This document shows, piece after piece, positions 9,330 to 18,288 of a stretch of 64,000 bases of DNA (position 1 is the first letter of the stretch; each line of letters starts with the position of its first letter). The DNA lies in assembly GCA_003990705.1 (NCBI GenBank), contig AP018318.1:6001001-6065000 (forward strand), read 5' to 3'. The translations under genes were made by a program, and so were the position numbers. This DNA comes from Nostoc sp. HK-01. Its GTDB lineage: Bacteria; Cyanobacteriota; Cyanobacteriia; Cyanobacteriales; Nostocaceae. A model generated the notes under the pieces. That model was not told the DNA's origin and searched no databases. It saw only the letters and a list, made by a program, of their open reading frames with translations.

Positions 9330-9398
9330 TCTTCTTTGCGCCTCTGCGCCTACTCTTCGAGAAGCCGCTACCGCGTCTATGCGTGAGACAAAAAATAT
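9330..9398. repeat. Dispersed repeat between hypE and hypA
   Basis: 'tctttgcgcctctgcgccta' and 'gcgtctatgcgtgagacaaa' match the copy at 10945-11030; an internal dyad surrounds 'ttcgagaagccgctaccgcg'. Confidence 0.7.
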
Positions 9399-9740
9399 AT
9401 GCACGAACTAGGAATAACCCAAAATATAGTAGCCATCGTTACCGAACACGCCAAAGGCATGAAAGTGCAAAAAGTAGTCCTAGAAATTGGCAAACTTTCA
9501 GCCATTATGCCCGATGCTATCACATTTTGTTTTGATATTTGCTCTAAAGGTACACTTTTAGAAAATTCTATATTAGAAATTATCGAAATACCAGGCTTGG
9601 CAAGATGTCGCCAATGCGGTGCTGAAATTGCTCTAGAAAAACCTTTTGGTATTTGCACTTGTGGTAGTGTGCAACTTGATTTAATAAATGGCGAAGAACT
9701 CAAAATTAAAGAAATAGAGATAGAGGAAATATGTGTGTAA
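9399..9740 (+). CDS. hypA: Nickel insertion protein HypA
   Basis: A 113-residue HypA that begins MHELGITQNIVAIV. His2 is the nickel ligand, and the zinc site is formed by CRQCG and CTCGS (residues ~69-87). It cooperates with HypB to insert nickel into the hydrogenase large subunit. The gene overlaps the hypB start by 10 bp, which points to translational coupling. Confidence 0.95.
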   Translation: MHELGITQNIVAIVTEHAKGMKVQKVVLEIGKLSAIMPDAITFCFDICSKGTLLENSILEIIEIPGLARCRQCGAEIALEKPFGICTCGSVQLDLINGEELKIKEIEIEEICV

Positions 9741-10567
9741 CTTGCGGCTGTTCTGATGATGCTGAAGGCAAAATTACAAATCTCGAAACAGGTGAAGTGA
9801 ATCATCACCACGAACATCATACTCACACTTTACCCGATGGGACTGTAATTACCCATTCTCATCATCATGATGAAGCATCACAAATTCATGCCAAAATTCA
9901 CGGCACAACCATATCTTTAGAACAAGATATTTTAGCAAAAAATAACTTACTAGCAGCCCAAAACCGAGGATGGTTTAAAGGTCGAAATATTCTCGCTTTA
10001 AATTTAATGAGTTCTCCCGGTGCAGGCAAAACAACATTATTAACTCGCACGATTAATGATTTAAAGCATCAATTACCCATTAGTGTAATTGAAGGTGACC
10101 AAGAAACAACTAACGATGCTCAAAAAATCAAAGAAACAGGCTGTAAAGTTGTCCAAATTAACACAGGTACAGGCTGTCATTTAGATGCGTCGATGATAGA
10201 CAGAGGTTTACAACAACTCAACCCGCCACTAAATTCTGTGGTAATGATTGAGAATGTGGGTAATTTGGTTTGTCCTGCTTTATTTGATTTGGGAGAACAG
10301 GCAAAGATTGTGATTTTGTCTGTCACGGAGGGAGAAGATAAGCCGATAAAATATCCCCATATGTTCCGCGCTAGTGAGATGATGATTCTCACTAAGATTG
10401 ATTTATTGCCTTATGTGCAGTTTGATGTGGAACGTTGTATTGAATATGCTAAACAAGTGAACCCAAATATACAGGTTTTTCAAGTGTCGGCGATGACTGG
10501 TGAAGGTTTAGATGGTTGGTACAAGTGGCTGGCGGAAAAGGTGGGGAGTTTGTCTATACCAGTTTAA
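9731..10567 (+). CDS. hypB: Nickel-binding GTPase HypB
   Basis: A 278-residue GTPase. The N-terminus MCVTCGCSDD is the CxxCxC nickel site. It is followed by a histidine-rich stretch (residues ~24-52; NHHHEHHTHT, HSHHHDE) that may store nickel. The G1 loop is SSPGAGKTTLL (~95), and later motifs are EGDQETTNDA, ENVGNLVCP and TKIDLLPY. It is the last gene of the hyp operon. Downstream lies a 547-bp non-coding repeat region. Confidence 0.96.
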   Translation: MCVTCGCSDDAEGKITNLETGEVNHHHEHHTHTLPDGTVITHSHHHDEASQIHAKIHGTTISLEQDILAKNNLLAAQNRGWFKGRNILALNLMSSPGAGKTTLLTRTINDLKHQLPISVIEGDQETTNDAQKIKETGCKVVQINTGTGCHLDASMIDRGLQQLNPPLNSVVMIENVGNLVCPALFDLGEQAKIVILSVTEGEDKPIKYPHMFRASEMMILTKIDLLPYVQFDVERCIEYAKQVNPNIQVFQVSAMTGEGLDGWYKWLAEKVGSLSIPV

Positions 10568-10570
10568 AGT

Positions 10571-11114
10571 TTATTTCACGCAGAGGCTCGCTAAGGTGAA
10601 CGCAAAGTTACGCAGGGTTTTTCTTATCCTAAATCTAAGTACGATCGCCTGTGCATAGGATTGTGAAATGAGATAGGCGATCGCCAAAATAGCAAATGCG
10701 AATACAAATACTATAATTGTTGTCGCGGACATAGCTTTTGCGATCGCCAAAATAGCAAATGCGATCGCAAAATCTATAATTGTTATCGCTGAAATAGAAA
10801 ATGCAAACGCGAAAATAACAAATGCGATCGCCAAAATCTATAAATGTGTTCGCTGAAATAGATCACGAACGTCTAAATTTTAAGCGATCGCTCAACACAA
10901 TTTTTCAGTTACGCTACTAAATTTGTTGGGTTGCTCTCAAACTCTTACTCTCCGCGTCTCTGCGCGCCACTCTCCTCAACGGGGGGAACCCCCGCACGGA
11001 GGTGGCTTGCCTCTGCGTGAGACAAAAATCATCTCGTTAGCGACACTAAACATAAAAACACAGATGCTCATGTCACCTGTGTTTATCTATATATATCTGC
11101 GTTCAATATTCTAA
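10571..11114. repeat. Non-coding repeat region with a HIP1-rich degenerate tandem array
   Basis: No gene is supported here. Bases 10575-10620 carry a copy of the 'cgcagaggc...aacgcaaagttacgc' repeat. Bases 10673-10895 are a degenerate tandem array of ~20-60-bp units such as 'gcgatcgccaaaatagcaaat' with 'ctataattgtt' spacers. It holds five exact HIP1 octamers (starting 10677, 10740, 10761, 10824, 10884). Bases 10945-11030 are another repeat copy ('ctccgcgtctctgcg', ending 'cctctgcgtgagacaaaaa'), with a strong internal dyad around the 'ggggggaacccccgc' core. Confidence 0.75.
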
Positions 11115-12704
11115 TTAAGCGAGATTCAACACCTTGCGTAACAGTGCTTGGTCTTCTATTTTCGCTTTGAGGCGACCATTCTCGACATCTCGAATCCAGC
11201 TTTGGCTTTTCCCGGTGAGTTTGGCTAACTCTCTTTGGGAGAGATTTAAATTTTTGCGGGCTTCTAAAATCTGTTCGCCAACTAAATCGCCTGTGATTCT
11301 GACTCGTCTTCGGTTTTTGATAGTGCGTCGTTGCTTCTTTTCCGAGTCAGAGATTTGCTGTTCCCATTCGGGTGGGAGTTCAAATGACAAAATCCGCGCA
11401 TTCATCAGCAGGTTCCATTTCCCACGGGGGCCGGAATCTGTCAAGCGGGTTTCGCCACCACCGTCATTAATCCAAAATTCTAAGGCTTCGTCTGGATCTT
11501 CAGGTATGCCCATTAACTTAGCCCACAATGGTTGAATTTCTGAGGGGTAAGTTACGGGGTCAAACATGGGTTTAACTCCCAAATGATTCAGCACTTCTAA
11601 ATCACTTTCAAATGTCCGCAGTAGCCGTTTGCGTTCTTCTCGCTGGCGGGAGGCTAAGGTAACTTTTTCCCCTCCATAAGCAATGCGTAGCAAGGTAGGA
11701 ACAGTGATGCGTTGTTCTCTACCCATCTTGGTTTTAAAGAGTAACCACAACATGAGTCTGACTGCGCCTTCGTGTTGTTGCCAAATACTCATAACAGTGG
11801 TTAGTACTGTTTTTGGCAAGCTACCGTATTGATAAAAGGCGGTACGTTCTTTACAGGCTTGTTTGTTTAAGAAATACTGCGCCCAGACTCCGGCTCGAAT
11901 TTTGAAGGTTAGCCCAACTAGGTATTTACAGCCTATGTCGTCTTCTTGGAAGTGGTGTTGAATATGGACTAAGTGCCACAAGCGAGATTTGGTAACTGAG
12001 AATCCTTTGACGCGGCCTTGTTGTGGCCAGTCGATGGAAATCAGCAGCGAACAAGCTTGTTGGACAAGATTTTTCATTAAGGTGAGTTTGGCAGTTTTAT
12101 TTAGGTCTTTGCGTTTTTCTAGCCCTAAGTATTTCTCTATTTGCCGTTCATCTAGCGAAAATTCTTGCTCCCAAGGTTGTTCTAATGTTGTCGCATAGGC
12201 AGCAAATATTAAATGGATACAAGCTGCCCTAATATCCATTGTCTCCAGTGCTTCTAAGTTAGTGATTAAATCACTGACATTAAAAGGATCTTGGATGTGA
12301 AAGGCGATCGCACCTTTGCCTTGGCTGACTTGTCGGCTGTAACATAAATATCCTTCTGCATCTTGTTCCCAATTTAAGGATGTGCGTTGAGCCAATACAT
12401 TACACGCTTCCCAAATTGCGATCGCCGAAGCAAAAGGGTTATTCTTCCCATTAGAAAATAAGTCCTGACTGGTAGCGTCTCGCGGTTCGACTTTGCATCT
12501 CCCCTTTTTCGCCTGCCAGGGTATGGGAGCATTTGTGGGGCAAGCTATTACACACTGGGGTTCCGGATAAAAGCCCTCACAATTGTTACACAGACAAGGA
12601 TCAATCCAATATTCATCGTCTTCTAACTGAATCGCACCCGTAGGACATTGGGGACGGCAGTTATCACATCCAACGCAACTGTTGTTAGGAATTGTATACG
12701 GCAT
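11115..12704 (-). CDS. patB: PatB/CnfR, ferredoxin-HTH transcriptional activator of nif genes
   Basis: A 529-residue regulator. The N-terminus holds two [4Fe-4S] motifs: C10/C13/C16/C20 (CVGCDNCRPQCP) and a second set around C37-C55 (CLCNNC...CVIAC). The middle is a long unclassified domain. The C-terminus is an XRE-like helix-turn-helix (LSQRELAKLTGKSQSWIRDV). This architecture is that of PatB/CnfR, the oxygen-sensitive activator of nif genes and of late heterocyst functions. The start MPYTIPNNS at 12704 is chosen because a GGAAG site lies just upstream; a longer GTG start at 12719 would translate through that site. It is divergent from fdxB across an 886-bp gap. Confidence 0.93.
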   Translation of the reverse strand: MPYTIPNNSCVGCDNCRPQCPTGAIQLEDDEYWIDPCLCNNCEGFYPEPQCVIACPTNAPIPWQAKKGRCKVEPRDATSQDLFSNGKNNPFASAIAIWEACNVLAQRTSLNWEQDAEGYLCYSRQVSQGKGAIAFHIQDPFNVSDLITNLEALETMDIRAACIHLIFAAYATTLEQPWEQEFSLDERQIEKYLGLEKRKDLNKTAKLTLMKNLVQQACSLLISIDWPQQGRVKGFSVTKSRLWHLVHIQHHFQEDDIGCKYLVGLTFKIRAGVWAQYFLNKQACKERTAFYQYGSLPKTVLTTVMSIWQQHEGAVRLMLWLLFKTKMGREQRITVPTLLRIAYGGEKVTLASRQREERKRLLRTFESDLEVLNHLGVKPMFDPVTYPSEIQPLWAKLMGIPEDPDEALEFWINDGGGETRLTDSGPRGKWNLLMNARILSFELPPEWEQQISDSEKKQRRTIKNRRRVRITGDLVGEQILEARKNLNLSQRELAKLTGKSQSWIRDVENGRLKAKIEDQALLRKVLNLA

Positions 12705-13590
12705 AAAACTTCTTCCCACCTAATCGTTGAGATGTTTGGCTCAAGTCTCCCCCTGGATGTGTCCTGTTTATTCATTACTCACAACCACATTAATTACCTA
12801 GCAAAAAGCAGATTTTCTTGCGTCATCATTGCCCACATCCATATTCAGACTTCGCATCCAATTGGAGGCTATGTCAGGCTTTTAAGCCGAGCCGAATATT
12901 AGTTCGTCATTAACTATAAATTTCATAAATATTTAGATGATTTTGTTCATCATGAGCCTAGGAAATTTTCTTAAGCTTTCATGTTTTTTTATTCTTTATC
13001 TTTGATGTTTACCGGAAAAACTTAACCCAAGGTTTCTTGCAGAATATTTATACACAGAATGATTTACAAGAATAGCGTTTATTAATAATTTTAATATTTA
13101 ATATCAAGCTAACTGCTGCCATAAAAGTTACATTTTCACTTGAGATGCTCTAATTCCCTTATACTCTCATATTTCGAGCATTTTTATTACTAATTAACAA
13201 TACTTTGATAATACAAATCAAAAATATATTTATGTAACTGAATAACATATATTTTGTATAGTCAATTACTGTCTGTTAAAAACTGCAAAATAATTTCATT
13301 ATTAATAGATGTGCTAATAGCATTTTTAGTAATTTATTTAGCTTAGTATATCTGGCTTAAACTCACACTTCTTAAAGAAATAGAGGATATTTTTTTTTAC
13401 AAATATCAAAACTTTATTGCTATAAAATCTCATTTATTAATCAAATTAAAATTAGAAATTAGGATAAAAGTCATCAAACTTTAATGAAAGAAAAATTAAT
13501 CGTTTGACAACAAAACAAAACAATTAGATTAAGTTAGTATGAAATTAAGTACAAACAATTTAGATAGGCAGAATCGCCGAAGGTTTATTC
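12705..13590. other. Long AT-rich intergenic region between patB and fdxB
   Basis: I see no credible gene in these 886 bp. The stretch 12900-13590 is very AT-rich and lacks HIP1 sites. It holds the NtcA-type promoter described separately and must contain the patB promoter on the other strand, which I could not locate. The predicted fdxB transcript would have a leader of about 290 nt with no recognised riboswitch. Confidence 0.6.
13256..13296 (+). promoter_or_regulatory. Candidate NtcA-activated promoter for fdxB
   Basis: GTA-N8-TAC is present exactly (GTATAGTCAATTAC, 13256-13269). A TAN3T -10 box (TAATTT, 13291-13296) follows after 21 bp, the spacing expected of class II NtcA promoters. NtcA controls nitrogen-responsive and heterocyst genes. 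GTAN8TAC alone is expected by chance several times in the AT-rich gaps of this window, so the weight rests on the added -10 box and the context. Confidence 0.5.
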
Positions 13591-13884
13591 ATGGCAGCAC
13601 TAACAGGATTGACATTTGGAGGTAAAACCTGGACACCTAAATTTGCCCAGGAAATTGACAAAGATAAATGTATCGGCTGTGGCAGATGTATTAAAGTGTG
13701 TGGGTATAGCGTGCTGGATTTAAAAGCACTCAATGAAGAAGGCGAATTTGTTGAAGATGAAGAAGATGATGAAATCGAGCGCAAAGTAATGGTAGTTGCT
13801 AACCCAGATAACTGCATTGGTTGTGAAGCTTGCGCCCGGATTTGTCCCAAGAACTGCTACACACACGCAGCATTAAACAATTAA
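13591..13884 (+). CDS. fdxB: nif-specific 2[4Fe-4S] ferredoxin (ferredoxin III, FdxB)
   Basis: A 97-residue ferredoxin with C27/C30/C33/C37 ([11 protein letters not shown]) and C75/C78/C81/C85 plus C89 ([15 protein letters not shown]). The two motifs are separated by an acidic loop ([10 protein letters not shown]). This long inter-cluster spacing and the N-terminus [12 protein letters not shown] are typical of the nif-associated ferredoxin III. Its likely role is electron transfer in nitrogen fixation. It neighbours patB/cnfR and the Cox2 operon, an arrangement I recall from Nostoc sp. PCC 7120. Candidate NtcA control is listed separately. Confidence 0.9.
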   Translation: MAALTGLTFGGKTWTPKFAQEIDKDKCIGCGRCIKVCGYSVLDLKALNEEGEFVEDEEDDEIERKVMVVANPDNCIGCEACARICPKNCYTHAALNN

Positions 13885-14539
13885 ATATTTGGCGACTGTG
13901 AAGAGTGGTTGTTTTGATTAGGGGGTACAAAGCAAGGTATCTAGAGGGGAATTTATATAGCAGGTTACAGATGACAGGTTACAGATGACAGGTTACAGGT
14001 GATAGGTTACAGAGTTAAAAGCTTTGCGTTGTTTAAGTTTTATCATCTGTTAATGTCATAAACTATGCTGCGGTTGCTATATAGTTACTTGAACTGAGTA
14101 AAAAGTTCATAGTAAACAAATGCGTAAATTCAAAATTGTTAATTATTAACTAAATCATACTTGCTGCTAATTTTACTGTTCAATATGAGAACTAACAGTA
14201 CCCTCTAAAAACAACTAATTCTTGTAGAACTAGAAGGTACTCTTGTTGTAGTCGTGAGAAATATTTTTAAATTTTTGGGGGAAGGATCTGAAGAGATCTG
14301 GAAAATTCCCCCAAATTTTATAGGATCTAAGATACAAAGTTAATAAGTAGAACTCAAAAGTCAAAAATCAAAGACTAAAAAATTTTGATGATGAGCTTTT
14401 GTGCGGTTTTAGATAATGGGGTTGTTGATGCCACTGAAGTATAAAAGATGAAGCCTCAAGGATAACATTTCATACTTCATACTAGCCTACGGCAAGCCAC
14501 CAAAGGGTGTCTACACACTTCATACTTACAGGATCTTTT
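13885..14539. other. Intergenic region fdxB-coxB with tandem repeat and dyad
   Basis: 655 bp without a gene. Bases 13961-14012 hold 3.7 copies of the 14-bp unit 'caggttacagatga'. Bases 14268-14322 form an inverted repeat (TTTTTGGGGGAA / TTCCCCCAAATTT) around 'ggatctgaagagatctgg', which could act as a terminator or attenuator. The cox promoter must lie in this gap, but I found no convincing box. Confidence 0.55.
13961..14012. repeat. Short tandem repeat, unit caggttacagatga x3.7
   Basis: Consecutive copies read caggttacagatga, caggttacagatga, caggttacaggtga, taggttacag. Short tandem repeats of this kind are common between genes of heterocystous cyanobacteria. Confidence 0.9.
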
Positions 14540-15517
14540 ATGCAACAAATTCCTGTTTCACTATGGACGCTAGTTGCTGGCATAGTAGTTACAGCGGCTA
14601 GTGTTTGGATTGGTCACAATCACACGCTATTACCAGAACAAGCATCACTACAAGCACCTTTGGTAGACGGATTTTTCAATATCATGTTTACCATTGCGAT
14701 CGCTTTATTTCTGGTTGTAGAAGGAACAATTCTCGTTTTTTTAGTCAAGTATCGTCGCCGTCGTGGTGATGATACTGATGGTATACCTGTAGAAGGGAAT
14801 GTTCCCTTAGAAATCTTTTGGACAGCCATCCCATCAGTGATTGTCATTGGTTTAGGCATCTATAGCGTAGATGTTTTTAACCAGATGGGAGGTTTTGAGC
14901 CAGGAAATCATCCTCATTCTGTGGCTCATGTTGCTCACGCTTCGGGAACTGCGATGGCGGCTACCCTCAATGATACGCCAGCAGAAGCAACCTCAGCCCC
15001 CAGCATTGGGATTGGTGCGAAAAACAGCGAAAGCAAACCCGCTGACTTAGTAGTGAACGTCAAAGGGATACAGTTTGCTTGGATATTCGACTATCCCAAC
15101 AGTGGCGTTACCACTGGTGAATTGCACGTTCCTATTGGTGCTGATGTGCAGTTGAATTTGTCTGCACAGGATGTAATTCATTCTTTTTGGGTTCCTCAAT
15201 TCCGATTGAAGCAAGACGCGTTACCGGGTATCCCCACTGAATTGCGATTCACCGCCACCAAAACCGGGACATATCCGGTAGTTTGTGCGGAACTTTGCGG
15301 TGGTTATCACGGTTCCATGCGATCGCAAGTCATTGTCCACACACCCGAAGAATACGATCGCTGGTTGACAGAAAGCAAGCTCGCTCAAACACAAGATTTA
15401 CAGCAAGCTGTTGCAGTTAATCCCGCCGACTTATCCCCTGCTGAATTTCTTGCACCCCACATCCACAATATGGGTGTAAGTGCAGCAAGTATCCAGTCAA
15501 TAGTCAAAGGTCAATAG
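14540..15517 (+). CDS. coxB: Cytochrome c oxidase subunit II (heterocyst-type Cox2)
   Basis: A 325-residue subunit II. It has hydrophobic segments at residues ~6-24, ~45-70 and ~90-110, then a cupredoxin domain with the CuA ligands in CAELCGGYHGSM (~252-263) and an upstream H (VIHSFWVPQF). The ATG at 14540 has AGGA just upstream; an in-frame GTG at 14507 lies inside repeat DNA and is less likely. It is first of coxB-coxA-coxC. Next to patB and fdxB, this operon corresponds to the heterocyst-specific oxidase that consumes oxygen to protect nitrogenase. The last residues are encoded by the start of a short-tandem-repeat tract. Confidence 0.93.
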   Translation: MQQIPVSLWTLVAGIVVTAASVWIGHNHTLLPEQASLQAPLVDGFFNIMFTIAIALFLVVEGTILVFLVKYRRRRGDDTDGIPVEGNVPLEIFWTAIPSVIVIGLGIYSVDVFNQMGGFEPGNHPHSVAHVAHASGTAMAATLNDTPAEATSAPSIGIGAKNSESKPADLVVNVKGIQFAWIFDYPNSGVTTGELHVPIGADVQLNLSAQDVIHSFWVPQFRLKQDALPGIPTELRFTATKTGTYPVVCAELCGGYHGSMRSQVIVHTPEEYDRWLTESKLAQTQDLQQAVAVNPADLSPAEFLAPHIHNMGVSAASIQSIVKGQ

Positions 15518-15680
15518 TCAATAGTCAACAGTCAATGGTGAGCCAGTGCGTTGGGCGGGTTTCCCGACTTGAAGCAACTGGTGAACCCGAAGGGTCAATA
15601 GCAATTAGTAACTCACAAATGACCAACGACAAATGACCAATGACCAATGACAAATGACCAATGACAAATGACCAAAAACT
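15497..15680. repeat. Heptamer-type short tandem repeats between coxB and coxA
   Basis: Two blocks are visible. 15497-15536 repeats 'caatagtcaa'-like heptamers. 15615-15675 repeats 'caaatgaccaatgac'. Between them sits a dyad-bearing element (15553-15596; 'gggcgggtttcccgac...ggtgaacccgaaggg') whose 'gaacccgaaggg' part recurs near 41340. Confidence 0.85.
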
Positions 15681-15685
15681 AATTT

Positions 15686-17371
15686 ATGACACAAGTAGAA
15701 TTTCCCCCCAACACGCCACCAGAGAAGAACTCATCCCCCAAAACGGTAGCTAGTCACGCCTCACATCCCCAGGCGTGGAAATGGTATGACTACTTCACCT
15801 TCAACCTAGACCATAAAGTCATCGGGATTCAATATTTAGTCACAGCGTTTCTGTTCTACCTCATCGGTGGATTGATGGCTGTTGCTATCCGCGTCGAACT
15901 TGCCACACCAGATGCAGACGTACTAGATCCCAATCTGTATAACGCCTTCATGACCAACCACGGAACAATCATGATTTTCTTATGGATTGTTCCCAGTGCC
16001 ATTGGGGGATTTGGTAACTACCTAATTCCGTTGATGGTTGGTGCGAGGGATATGGCATTCCCCAAGCTGAATGCAGTCGCCTTTTGGTTAAACCCACCCG
16101 CAGGATTATTACTGTTAGCAAGTTTCTTCTTCGGTGGTTCCCAATCTGGTTGGACAGCTTACCCACCTCTAAGTTTAGTCACAGCGCCAATTGCCCAATC
16201 TTTGTGGATTTTGGCAATTGTTTTAGTCGGAACCTCCTCAATTTTGGGTTCCCTAAACTTTGTCGTCACCATCTTGATGATGAAAGTCCCCAGCCTGAAA
16301 TGGGATCAACTACCCTTATTCTGCTGGGCAATTTTAGCCACCTCCGTACTAGCACTTCTCTCTACACCTGTGTTAGCAGCGGGTTTGGTGTTGCTGTTAT
16401 TTGACATCAACTTTGGCACATCATTTTTTAAACCAAATGCAGGCGGTAACGTTGTTATTTACCAACACTTATTCTGGTTCTATTCTCACCCGGCAGTTTA
16501 CTTAATGATTCTGCCCATCTTCGGCATCATGTCCGAAGTCATCCCCGTTCATGCGCGTAAGCCCATTTTCGGATATAAAGCGATCGCTTATTCCAGCGTG
16601 GCAATTTGCGTTGTCGGTTTGTTCGTCTGGGTACACCATATGTTTACCAGTGGTACACCCGGTTGGATGCGGATGTTCTTTACCATTTCCACCCTCATCG
16701 TTGCTGTTCCCACTGGCGTAAAAATATTTGCCTGGGTTGCTACCCTCTGGGGTGGTAAGATTCGCTTCACCAGTGCCATGTTATTTGCGATCGGCTTATT
16801 GTCGATGTTCGTCATGGGTGGTTTAAGCGGCGTGACAATGGGAACAGCCCCCTTTGATGTTCACGTCCACGACACCTATTATGTAGTCGGACACTTCCAC
16901 TACGTCTTATTTGGCGGTTCCGTATTTGGTATTTACGCAGGTATATATCACTGGTTCCCCAAAATGACCGGACACAAACTAAACGAAGGTTGGGGACGCG
17001 TTCACTTTGCCCTTACCTTCATCGGCACTAACCTTACCTTCTTACCCATGCACGAATTGGGCTTACAAGGTATGCCCCGACGAGTCGCCATGTATGATCC
17101 CCAATTCATTAGTTTGAATCAAGTTTGTACCATTGGCGCATTCATCCTAGGCTTATCAGTCATCCCCTTTGCCCTGAATATTCTGTGGAGTTGGAGTAAA
17201 GGAGAAGTCGCAGGCGATAATCCTTGGCGGGCTTTAACCCTGGAATGGACAACCAGTTCACCCCCCATCATTGAGAACTGGGAAGTCTTACCAGTAGCCA
17301 CCCACGGCCCCTACGACTACGGTCATAACGTAGAAATAGCACCAACAGGCACACCAGAAGTGAGTGCGTAG
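15686..17371 (+). CDS. coxA: Cytochrome c oxidase subunit I (heterocyst-type Cox2)
   Basis: A 561-residue, 12-helix haem-copper oxidase core subunit. It binds haem a and the haem a3-CuB centre in the membrane. Visible signatures are MTNHGTIMIFLWIVP (haem ligand, ~100), FWFYSHPAVYLMILP (CuB/Tyr region, ~265), VWVHHMFTSG (~315) and HVHDTYYVVGHFHYV (~395). The soluble N-terminus is Pro-rich. It is followed by a long inverted repeat and then coxC. Confidence 0.96.
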   Translation: MTQVEFPPNTPPEKNSSPKTVASHASHPQAWKWYDYFTFNLDHKVIGIQYLVTAFLFYLIGGLMAVAIRVELATPDADVLDPNLYNAFMTNHGTIMIFLWIVPSAIGGFGNYLIPLMVGARDMAFPKLNAVAFWLNPPAGLLLLASFFFGGSQSGWTAYPPLSLVTAPIAQSLWILAIVLVGTSSILGSLNFVVTILMMKVPSLKWDQLPLFCWAILATSVLALLSTPVLAAGLVLLLFDINFGTSFFKPNAGGNVVIYQHLFWFYSHPAVYLMILPIFGIMSEVIPVHARKPIFGYKAIAYSSVAICVVGLFVWVHHMFTSGTPGWMRMFFTISTLIVAVPTGVKIFAWVATLWGGKIRFTSAMLFAIGLLSMFVMGGLSGVTMGTAPFDVHVHDTYYVVGHFHYVLFGGSVFGIYAGIYHWFPKMTGHKLNEGWGRVHFALTFIGTNLTFLPMHELGLQGMPRRVAMYDPQFISLNQVCTIGAFILGLSVIPFALNILWSWSKGEVAGDNPWRALTLEWTTSSPPIIENWEVLPVATHGPYDYGHNVEIAPTGTPEVSA

Positions 17372-17374
17372 TTA

Positions 17375-17493
17375 GATCCCCCCTAACCCCCCTTCAAAAG
17401 GGGGGGAACATGACTCACTGATTTAGGTTATACACAGGTATATATTAAGTGATGAGAATTTAGCCCCCCTTTTGAAGGGGGGTTGGGGGGATC
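17375..17493. repeat. Large inverted repeat between coxA and coxC
   Basis: The left arm (17375-17408, GATCCCCCCTAACCCC..CCTTCAAAAGGGGGG) and the right arm (17463-17493) are reverse complements differing by about one base, with ~54 bp between them. Each arm is also partly self-complementary around 'CCCTTCAAAAGGG'. GATCCCCCC-type elements are widespread in filamentous cyanobacteria. Placed inside an operon, this one could fold in the mRNA and change the subunit I to III ratio. Confidence 0.85.
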
Positions 17494-17529
17494 TTCAAAA
17501 CCCTTGTTAAAAATTCAGCCAGTAAAAAT

Positions 17530-18120
17530 ATGACAGTCGCCACACCCAGCGAACACCACGGGGAAGAACATCATCCTGATTTGCGAGTTCCCGGTTTATT
17601 AACCTTCCTCATTTCCGAATCCCTGATGTTTGGGGGATTCTTTGCCACTTACTTATTCTTTCGCGGAACCACAGCAGTCTGGCCGCCCGAAGGAACAGAA
17701 GTAGAATTACTCGTACCCACAATTAACACCATCATTCTCGTATCTAGTAGCTTCGTCATTCACTTTGGTGATGTAGCGATTAAAAAGAATGATCTTGCAG
17801 GAATGCAACGGTGGTACAAAATTACCGCCATCATGGGCGCAATTTTCTTATTAGGTCAAGTTTATGAGTACATGACCTTGGGATATAGCATGACAGCCAA
17901 TGTCTTCGCCAACTGCTTTTATTTGATGACAGGCTTCCACGGCTTGCACGTTTTTGTGGGACTGTTATTAATTTTAGGAGTATTAAAGCGATCGCAGCGT
18001 CCCGGTCACTACTCAGCAACCAAACACACCGGCATCGAAATGGCAGAAATTTACTGGCACTTCGTAGACATCATTTGGATTGTTCTGTTTTCTTTGTTAT
18101 ACATTCTCAATCAGTTTTAA
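17530..18120 (+). CDS. coxC: Cytochrome c oxidase subunit III (heterocyst-type Cox2)
   Basis: A 196-residue subunit III with five hydrophobic segments. Motifs include LLTFLISESLMFGGFFATY near residue 22, GFHGLHVFVGLLLI (~138) and EMAEIYWHFVDIIWIVLF (~172), which are typical of the family. The N-terminus MTVATPSEHHGEEHH is His-rich. It ends the cox operon. Downstream are two imperfect inverted repeats (18137-18173 and 18176-18236), possible terminators. Confidence 0.94.
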   Translation: MTVATPSEHHGEEHHPDLRVPGLLTFLISESLMFGGFFATYLFFRGTTAVWPPEGTEVELLVPTINTIILVSSSFVIHFGDVAIKKNDLAGMQRWYKITAIMGAIFLLGQVYEYMTLGYSMTANVFANCFYLMTGFHGLHVFVGLLLILGVLKRSQRPGHYSATKHTGIEMAEIYWHFVDIIWIVLFSLLYILNQF

Positions 18121-18288
18121 AGATTGAGTAGGGGAGGCAAAAAGCAGTGTGGATGTTCCTCCTGCTTTATTGCCGTTGTGTTACGGCACAAAGTAATTCA
18201 ATGTAAAAGCAATAATTATTTTGCCGTAACGCACCATTTATTTTGATGCGTTACTCTGTGCTTTCTTCATACTTCACACTTCAGATGT

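Noticed and set aside
10571-10834. 87-codon frame on the - strand rich in Ala/Ile/Phe, resembling a membrane protein
   Set aside because: It is simply the translation of the HIP1-rich tandem repeat array; no ribosome site and no independent protein-like signal.
13961-14012. Tandem repeats that might be a CRISPR array
   Set aside because: The 14-bp units are contiguous with no spacers and no cas genes are present.
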